A stretch of 17,475 nt of DNA from Oscillospiraceae bacterium (lineage in GTDB: Bacteria; Bacillota; Clostridia; Oscillospirales; Acutalibacteraceae): the NCBI GenBank assembly GCA_019422905.1, contig JAHZCM010000024.1, positions 1 through 17,475 on the forward strand. The letters are read 5' to 3'. The translations under genes and the position numbers were made by a program. Positions 13,467 through 17,475 of the stretch are shown piece after piece. The number at the start of each line of letters is the position of its first letter. Position 1 is the first letter of the stretch. The notes beneath the pieces were generated by a model. The model did no database searches. It was given only the letters and a program-made list of their open reading frames with translations, and had not been told where the DNA came from.

Positions 13467-14279
13467 GTGGGCGCTTTTTTTGAAGCGCGGGACGACGCGC
13501 TGACCTGCGCGGTGGCGGAGCGGCTGAGCTTTCCGCTGCACCTGCACCCGCAGCTTGAGCTGTTTTTCGTGCTCTCGGGGGAAACGAGCGTCACGGTGCG
13601 GCAGGAGACGCGCGTGCTCGGTCCCGGAAGCCTTGCGGTGATCTTCCCAAATCAGATCCACAGCTATACGGCGCTGGATCCGGGAAGCCGCGCCGCGCTG
13701 GTCGTCTGCGATCTGGCGCTGACGGGCGGCTTTTCGGACACGCTCTTGCGGCGGCATCCGCAGGACCCTTTTTTGCCGCCGGAGGCGCTGCACCCGAACG
13801 TTGCCTTCGCGGTGGGGGAGCTGGTTGCGGAAAGGCGGCGCGGCGGGGACCGGAACGTCTGCGCCGCGCTGGTGCAGCTCGTGTTGGCGCGCGTTTTGCC
13901 GCAGCTTGCGCTGCACCGCAACCGGGCCGCGGATTATAAGGAGCTGACGTACCAGATCGCGCAGTACGTCGCCGCGCATTTTAAGGAGCCGCTCACGCTG
14001 GATGCGCTGGCGCGCGCGCTCGGCGTGAGCCGGTTTCACCTTTCGCATGTGTTTTCGGAGAAGATCGGGCAGGGCTTTCCGGCGTATCTGTCGAGCATCC
14101 GCGTGGACTATGCCTGCACGCTTTTGGCGGACACAAACCGCTCTGTGACGGAAATTGCGGCGGAGGCCGGCTTTGAGAGCCAGCGCTCGTTCTTCCGGGC
14201 ATTCGGAGCGCGCTGCGGCACGACCCCGCTCGGCTACCGCCGCCGCGCGCAGGGAACGGACGCGCAAACGAAAAAATAA
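13467..14279 (+). CDS. AraC family transcriptional regulator
   Basis: This 270-residue regulator has an N-terminal cupin-like sensor domain and a C-terminal pair of AraC helix-turn-helix motifs. The sensor domain includes HLHPQLELFFVLSGE and a GPGSLAVIFPNQIHSY beta-roll segment. In the DNA-binding domain (about the last 100 residues), LTLDALARALGVSRFHLSHVFSEKIG is the first HTH, and the second carries the AAEAGFESQRSFFRAF and TPLGYRR signatures. I prefer the GTG at 13467 because AAAGGGG lies just upstream and the earlier in-frame ATG at 13446 would translate that purine-rich site into KERGG; the ATG remains possible. It is divergent from the oxidoreductase 2 / isomerase D operon, with 21-bp-spaced direct repeats in between, so it is most likely the local sugar-responsive activator of that operon. 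Confidence 0.92.
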   Translation: MGAFFEARDDALTCAVAERLSFPLHLHPQLELFFVLSGETSVTVRQETRVLGPGSLAVIFPNQIHSYTALDPGSRAALVVCDLALTGGFSDTLLRRHPQDPFLPPEALHPNVAFAVGELVAERRRGGDRNVCAALVQLVLARVLPQLALHRNRAADYKELTYQIAQYVAAHFKEPLTLDALARALGVSRFHLSHVFSEKIGQGFPAYLSSIRVDYACTLLADTNRSVTEIAAEAGFESQRSFFRAFGARCGTTPLGYRRRAQGTDAQTKK

Positions 14280-14328
14280 AAGACGCGCTTTCTGCGGAAT
14301 ACGGAAGGCGCGTCTTTCTGTTCTTTTG
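14279..14328. terminator. Bidirectional terminator between the AraC and nitroreductase genes
   Basis: A perfect 10-bp stem (AAAGACGCGC 14279-14288 / GCGCGTCTTT 14308-14317) is followed by TTTCTGTTCTTTT on the plus strand. On the minus strand it is followed by TTTTATTTTTT, which encodes the AraC C-terminus. It begins on the last base of the AraC stop codon. Confidence 0.85.
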
Positions 14329-14400
14329 TCAGGCTTCCATCCGGGCAAAGATTTTTGCCGCTGTATGGGCGGCGGCTTCCGGGATGGAATACGCGGTTAT
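14329..14400 (-). pseudogene. C-terminal remnant of an isomerase E-like gene
   Basis: Directly after the nitroreductase stop, in another frame, the minus strand reads ITAYSIPEAAAHTAAKIFARMEA and a TGA stop, just before the terminator. This aligns with the C-terminus of isomerase E (ALAPEAAVREAAEVFARLEQA): about 11 of 21 positions are identical and most others are similar. The codons beneath are also alike (CCG GAx GCC GCC ... TTT GCs CGG). I read it as the tail of a lost isomerase gene copy. The frame stays open upstream through the nitroreductase but there looks like a shadow. Chance resemblance of a short Ala-rich helix is the alternative. Confidence 0.45.
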
Positions 14401-14894
14401 CCCACCGTATGGATGCGCGCCGTGTCGAACCGGTCCTTTGGGCCGGCCGCCTTGGCCGGATAGCCGATCGAAAGGATGGCAAACGGAGCCAGGTTTTCCG
14501 GCACATGCAGGAGCTTTCCGACCGCGTCCATCCGCTCCTGAAGCGGCGCGACGCCGAGCCATACGGCCCCGAGGCCGAGTGCTTGTGCTTCGAGCAGAAT
14601 ATTCTCCGTGGAAGCGCTCATATCGATCTGCGCGTAAGCCGCGTGGCGCAGGCCGGTCGTGCGGGAACACGGGACGATCGCCACGGCGGCGTTCCGCACG
14701 CATCCGGCGTAGGGACTGCATGCGGCAAGCGAATTTAAAAGCGCCTTATCCTTTACGACGTAGAATTCCCACGGCTGCTGGTTGCCCGCCGAGGGGGCCG
14801 CCATGCCTGCGCGAAGCAGCAGCTCCAGCTTTTCGTCTTCAACGGGCTTATCCGCGTATTCGCGCACGCTGGTCCTTTTAAAAATTGCATTCAT
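14397..14894 (-). CDS. Nitroreductase family protein
   Basis: This 165-residue protein is a compact FMN-dependent nitroreductase-fold enzyme. It has the N-terminal KRTSVREY FMN-phosphate region (7-13), the APSAGNQQPWEF segment (34-44) typical of the family, and a LGLGAVWLG stretch (106-114) near the flavin. The C-terminus ends in RFDTARIHTVG, close to the usual RxHxxxW end but lacking its final aromatic. Members use NAD(P)H to reduce nitro, quinone or flavin substrates and act as homodimers in the cytoplasm. The ATG at 14894 is preferred: AAGGG lies 10 nt upstream, while the ATG at 14900 has only 4 nt spacing. A candidate promoter lies in the 68-bp gap after isomerase E; some read-through from E is possible. 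The physiological substrate is unknown. Confidence 0.9.
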   Translation of the reverse strand: MNAIFKRTSVREYADKPVEDEKLELLLRAGMAAPSAGNQQPWEFYVVKDKALLNSLAACSPYAGCVRNAAVAIVPCSRTTGLRHAAYAQIDMSASTENILLEAQALGLGAVWLGVAPLQERMDAVGKLLHVPENLAPFAILSIGYPAKAAGPKDRFDTARIHTVG

Positions 14895-14928
14895 AACCAT
14901 CTTTCCCTTCCATTCGATTTCTGGCTCT

Positions 14929-14957
14929 ATTCTACATCCGGCGTTCGGGAAAAACAA
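14929..14957 (-). promoter_or_regulatory. Candidate promoter for the nitroreductase gene
   Basis: Minus strand TTGTTT (14957-14952), 17-bp spacer, TAGAAT (14934-14929). It fits entirely in the short gap after the isomerase E stop codon. Confidence 0.5.
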
Positions 14958-14962
14958 GGATT

Positions 14963-15823
14963 TTACGCTTGCTCAAGCCGCGCAAAAACCTCTGCGGCCT
15001 CGCGGACGGCGGCCTCCGGGGCAAGCGCGTGGAAATGGGTGCGCCCCGGCTCAAACGGCTCAATCATGTAAAGCGCGTCGCTTTCCTTTTTGCGGAACCG
15101 GGCGAGGATTTCGCGGGTGTCAATGACGCCGGTCTCCATCGGCAGGCGGCGCTCCAGGTCGTGCTGCCGGTCGAATGGGACGCCGGCGACGGCGTCGTTC
15201 AGGTGCAGCATAACGAGGCGGTCGATGTGCTGCTCCATATAGAGCAGAACGTCGGGGTCGCCGTTTGAGGAGCAGTACCAGTGGAACGTGTCGAAGGCGA
15301 TGCCCGCATAGCCGCCGGCGGCGTCCGCAATCGCCAGCACGCCGCCGAGCGTGTGGACGAAGGGGTGCGCCTGTAAGGACAAAAGCTCGTGCGGACCTAA
15401 AAATTCCAGCCCGTAGCGGATGCCGTGGTCGCGCAGGATCGCGCTGACGGCGCGCACGCGGCGCACGTGCCATTCGAAGTTTTCGTCGAATTCCCGCAGC
15501 CCCGAGGACCAGACGTGGTTATAGGCGTGGCGGATGCCGAGCTTTTCCGCCAGCGCCGCACGGCGTTCCAGTGTTTTCAGCGCGGCCAGGAAGGCGTCGT
15601 CGTCCAGCTCCCAACTGTAGAAATCCGCCGGCATGGGCATCAGGCCCCAGGAAAGTCCGTTGTCCCGGAGAGCGGCGGCGGTTTCCTGCGCGGCGCGCTC
15701 GTCCTCCAGAACGGCGTGTGTGGCGCTCAGGGCCGGGATGCCGTACTGCCTGCACAGCGGCGCGAGCAGGCGGGGGTCGTAGGGAAGGTTCAGCATGGAT
15801 GGGTCCAGTGTTTTAATCATCAT
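14963..15823 (-). CDS. Xylose isomerase-like TIM-barrel protein (sugar isomerase/epimerase E)
   Basis: This 286-residue TIM-barrel protein has the full E-D-H-E metal set: E140 in YGLEFLGP, D178 in FDTFHWY, H207 in LHLND and E255 in IEPFEPG. It shares GLEF-x-GP, FD-x-x-HWY, (V/L)H(V/L)ND, ETG-x-ID and EPF with isomerase C, so the two are one sub-type, though their N-terminal halves have diverged. AAAGG lies just upstream of two consecutive ATG codons (15823 and 15820); the second has the better spacing. The promoter at 15885-15913 gives a leader of about 55 nt containing an 8-bp hairpin next to the ribosome site. It stands apart from any oxidoreductase gene. As for C, epimerase or keto-sugar lyase activity is possible; the substrate is unknown. 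Confidence 0.87.
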   Translation of the reverse strand: MMIKTLDPSMLNLPYDPRLLAPLCRQYGIPALSATHAVLEDERAAQETAAALRDNGLSWGLMPMPADFYSWELDDDAFLAALKTLERRAALAEKLGIRHAYNHVWSSGLREFDENFEWHVRRVRAVSAILRDHGIRYGLEFLGPHELLSLQAHPFVHTLGGVLAIADAAGGYAGIAFDTFHWYCSSNGDPDVLLYMEQHIDRLVMLHLNDAVAGVPFDRQHDLERRLPMETGVIDTREILARFRKKESDALYMIEPFEPGRTHFHALAPEAAVREAAEVFARLEQA

Positions 15824-15835
15824 ACAATCCTTTCC

Positions 15836-15857
15836 GAATAAGCCGTGGCGCTTATTC
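15836..15857. promoter_or_regulatory. Perfect inverted repeat next to the isomerase E ribosome site
   Basis: GAATAAGC (15836-15843), 6-nt spacer, GCTTATTC (15850-15857) is a perfect 8-bp inverted repeat. It starts one base upstream of the Shine-Dalgarno GGAAAGG on the minus strand and lies downstream of the promoter. It may be a repressor operator or an mRNA hairpin that modulates ribosome access. Confidence 0.4.
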
Positions 15858-15884
15858 CCTGTCCAAAAGAAATTTCCTGTTTAT

Positions 15885-15913
15885 AGTATAACAGGGGTTT
15901 TGCGCCTTGTCCA
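15885..15913 (-). promoter_or_regulatory. Promoter for isomerase E
   Basis: Minus strand TGGACA (15913-15908), 17-bp spacer, TATACT (15890-15885): five of six matches at each box with ideal spacing. Confidence 0.65.
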
Positions 15914-15960
15914 TTATCCGGTACGGCATAAATGAAAATACAGCGGGCAGCTCGGCGGAT

Positions 15961-16212
15961 TTATGCGTTTTCCTTTCGCTTTCCCGTGCGCGTGTATTTG
16001 ACGATGGCAAACGGCGGGGTGCGCTTCAGCAGGTCCGTCAGGTCACAGTGCAGAGCGGAGCAAATCAGGTCAAGCTGCTCCAAGCTCACGCGTTCGCACA
16101 TTTCATTGCACAGGTCGCTGATTGTATTTGGCCGGATACCGGTCATGCGGGCAAGCTCCGCCTGCCGCATTTTCATCGCGCCAAGCCGGGCGGACAGTAA
16201 AATTCGAATCAT
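15961..16212 (-). CDS. Small XRE/Cro-type helix-turn-helix protein
   Basis: This 83-residue protein is essentially one Cro/C1-type HTH domain. RQAELARMTGIRPNTISDLCNE (16-37) is the helix-turn-helix, followed by the usual SLEQLDLICSALHCDLTDLL helices and a short basic tail (KYTRTGKRKENA). The start at 16212 is set by a strong GAGGTGA 5 nt upstream; the frame is open further back but would run through the promoter. Such stand-alone HTH proteins act as DNA-binding repressors. It is divergent from the GH31 gene and upstream of isomerase E on the same strand, so either could be a target. No toxin or phage gene accompanies it. Confidence 0.85.
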   Translation of the reverse strand: MIRILLSARLGAMKMRQAELARMTGIRPNTISDLCNEMCERVSLEQLDLICSALHCDLTDLLKRTPPFAIVKYTRTGKRKENA

Positions 16213-16231
16213 CGCAATCACCTCGGCTTCT

Positions 16232-16237
16232 ATTATA
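16232..16237 (-). promoter_or_regulatory. -10 element of the HTH gene
   Basis: Minus strand TATAAT lies 19 nt before the ATG, giving a leader of about 12 nt just long enough for the ribosome site. No good -35 box is found at 16-18 bp. A short CGG-N6-CCG inverted repeat just upstream could be an autoregulatory site. Confidence 0.45.
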
Positions 16238-16338
16238 CCGGCTAAAACCGAAAGAAATATCCTGTTTTGGGATAACGCCTGCGATTTGCGATAAAAATGA
16301 AAGAAAATGGGCACGTCACAAAAATCCGCAATAAAATC

Positions 16339-16379
16339 ATAAAATTGCTATAGAATTTTGCTTCAATTTACGGTATGAT
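16339..16379 (+). promoter_or_regulatory. AT-rich promoter region of the GH31 gene
   Basis: A TATGAT -10 candidate is at 16374-16379 with no convincing -35 box. Upstream lies an AT-rich inverted repeat, AAAATT-N7-AATTTT (about 16341-16359). A regulated promoter is plausible. Confidence 0.3.
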
Positions 16380-16444
16380 TTAGGCAGGACGGCTTATGGC
16401 CGGGGATTGTATGAAAAGTTTATGAAACGGAAAGGAAAATCACG

Positions 16445-17475
16445 ATGGCAATTCTGCGCGAAAAAGACGGCCGCCTTGTGGTGACCGACAACAACGAAAA
16501 GCTGTGGATCGAGCCGTGGGGCGAAAACGCCCTGCGCGTCCGCTCCACGAAAATGCCTCAGATGCCGCCCGAAAACTGGGCGCTTGAGGAGCCGCACAGC
16601 GCTTCGGCCGAAATCGTAATCGGCGAAAAGGAAGCGACGGTCACAAACGGCAAAATCACGGCCAAGGTCACAAAGGCGGGCAAGCTCACGTTCTATAATC
16701 AGAACGGCAAGCTGCTTTTGGAGGAATTTGTCCGCAACCGCCGGGACGTGACCTCCCCGAAGTGCAGCGCGCTCGATATGGACGCGCGCGAGCACAGGCC
16801 GATTCTCGGCGGCGACTTCTCCGCGACGATGCGGTTTGAGTCCGACCCGAAGGAAATGCTGTTCGGCATGGGCCAGTACCAGCAGCCGCTTCTGAACCTC
16901 AAGGGCTGCGAGCTGGAGCTTGCGCACCGCAATTCGCAGGCGAGCGTGCCGTTTGTGCTCTCCTCGCTCGGCTACGGCTTCCTCTGGAACAACCCGGGCG
17001 TCGGCTCCGTCACCTTCGGCACGAACGTGACCTCGTGGCGCGCCGTCTCCACAAAGGTCATCGACTATTGGATCACCGCGGGCGATACCCCGGCGGAAAT
17101 CGAGGGGTCCTACGCCGCCGTGACCGGCACCGTGCCGATGATGCCGGACTGGGCGATGGGCTTCTGGCAGTGCAAGCTGCGCTATCAGACGCAGGAGGAG
17201 CTTTTGGAGGTGGCACGCGAGTACAAGCGCCGCGGCCTGCCGATCTCCGTCATCGTTGTCGATTTCTTCCACTGGCCGCTCGAGGGCGAATGGCGCTTTG
17301 ATCCGCAGTATTGGCCTGATCCGGACGCGATGATCCGCGAGCTGAAGGAAATGGGCATCGAGCTGATGGTTTCGATCTGGCCGACCGTGGACCACAAGTG
17401 CGCGAACTATAAGGAAATGCGCGAGCGCGGCCTGCTCATCAACGTGGAGCGCGGCTACCCGGTGGGGCTGCACTG
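16445..17475 (+). CDS. Glycoside hydrolase family 31 protein (alpha-glycosidase), 3' end outside the window
   Basis: The frame is open from the ATG at 16445 to the window edge: 343 complete codons plus two bases. AAAGGA lies 8 nt upstream of the ATG. Residues 1-230 form the N-terminal beta-sandwich of GH31 enzymes (the GMGQYQQP and VPFVLSSLGYGFLWNNPG segments). The TIM barrel starts near 232, with MPDWAMGFWQCKLRYQTQEE, VIVVDFFHWP (269-278) and the FDPQYWPDPDAM stretch (285-296). GH31 enzymes are retaining alpha-glucosidases, alpha-xylosidases and relatives; this looks most like alpha-xylosidase-type members of gut Clostridia. The nucleophile and acid/base aspartates lie beyond the window, so specificity cannot be judged. 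No signal peptide is present, so it should act in the cytoplasm on imported oligosaccharides or glycosides. Confidence 0.9.
   Translation, partial: MAILREKDGRLVVTDNNEKLWIEPWGENALRVRSTKMPQMPPENWALEEPHSASAEIVIGEKEATVTNGKITAKVTKAGKLTFYNQNGKLLLEEFVRNRRDVTSPKCSALDMDAREHRPILGGDFSATMRFESDPKEMLFGMGQYQQPLLNLKGCELELAHRNSQASVPFVLSSLGYGFLWNNPGVGSVTFGTNVTSWRAVSTKVIDYWITAGDTPAEIEGSYAAVTGTVPMMPDWAMGFWQCKLRYQTQEELLEVAREYKRRGLPISVIVVDFFHWPLEGEWRFDPQYWPDPDAMIRELKEMGIELMVSIWPTVDHKCANYKEMRERGLLINVERGYPVGLH

Noticed and set aside
16394..17473. A 359-codon open frame on the minus strand at the window end
   Set aside because: It opposes the GH31 gene, which has a ribosome site, correct family motifs and a continuous frame to the edge. 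The minus frame is His/Arg/Ala-rich with no domain.
1..17475. CRISPR arrays, insertion sequences, phage genes, rRNA and tRNA
   Set aside because: No spaced direct-repeat array, transposase motif, terminal inverted repeats, phage structural gene or structural RNA was found on either strand.

Overview
The window is about 17.5 kb of GC-rich DNA (high-50s % GC by eye) with strong Shine-Dalgarno sites, many TTGACa-N17-TATAAT promoters and clean intrinsic terminators. With a DUF4317 gene, a Spx/ArsC-like protein, a Na/Pi-PhoU transporter and repeated TIM-barrel sugar isomerases, it looks like a Gram-positive anaerobe of the class Clostridia, probably Oscillospiraceae-like and gut-associated. This placement is an inference from gene content. 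No rRNA, tRNA, CRISPR array, transposase or phage gene was seen.

Layout. 1-1.9 kb: a MATE efflux gene (+), ended by a bidirectional terminator. 1.9-6.0 kb (-): a stand-alone isomerase (A), a glutamyl-Q tRNA(Asp) synthetase, and a two-gene unit of isomerase B plus a Gfo/Idh/MocA oxidoreductase. 6.3-8.5 kb (+): isomerase C, then a DUF4317 gene behind a structured leader. 8.8-10.7 kb (-): a Na/Pi cotransporter whose leader of about 200 nt carries a perfect-consensus promoter, a candidate 13-codon leader peptide and an intrinsic terminator. 10.75-11.1 kb (+): a Spx/ArsC-like protein. 11.2-13.25 kb (-): a second oxidoreductase plus isomerase D (IolE-like), divergent from an AraC regulator (+, 13.47-14.28 kb). 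14.3-16.2 kb (-): a possible isomerase tail remnant, a nitroreductase, isomerase E and a small HTH protein. 16.4 kb to the end (+): the N-terminal 343 codons of a GH31 glycosidase that runs off the window.

How the genes fit together. Five xylose-isomerase-like TIM barrels of three sub-types, two NAD(P)-type Gfo/Idh/MocA oxidoreductases and a GH31 enzyme lie within about 15.5 kb. In known pathways (inositol catabolism; oxidation-first breakdown of glycosides through 3-keto sugars; C-glycoside deglycosylation) the same two folds act in sequence: oxidation of a sugar hydroxyl, then isomerisation, elimination or hydration by a metal-dependent TIM barrel. I infer a carbohydrate-catabolic region using that chemistry. 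Substrates cannot be assigned from sequence alone, and no transporter for the sugars lies in the window.

The points most worth checking are the attenuator-like leader of the Na/Pi gene, two sets of 21-bp-spaced direct repeats in the AraC/oxidoreductase divergent promoter, the structured DUF4317 leader, and the apparent isomerase C-terminal remnant downstream of the nitroreductase.
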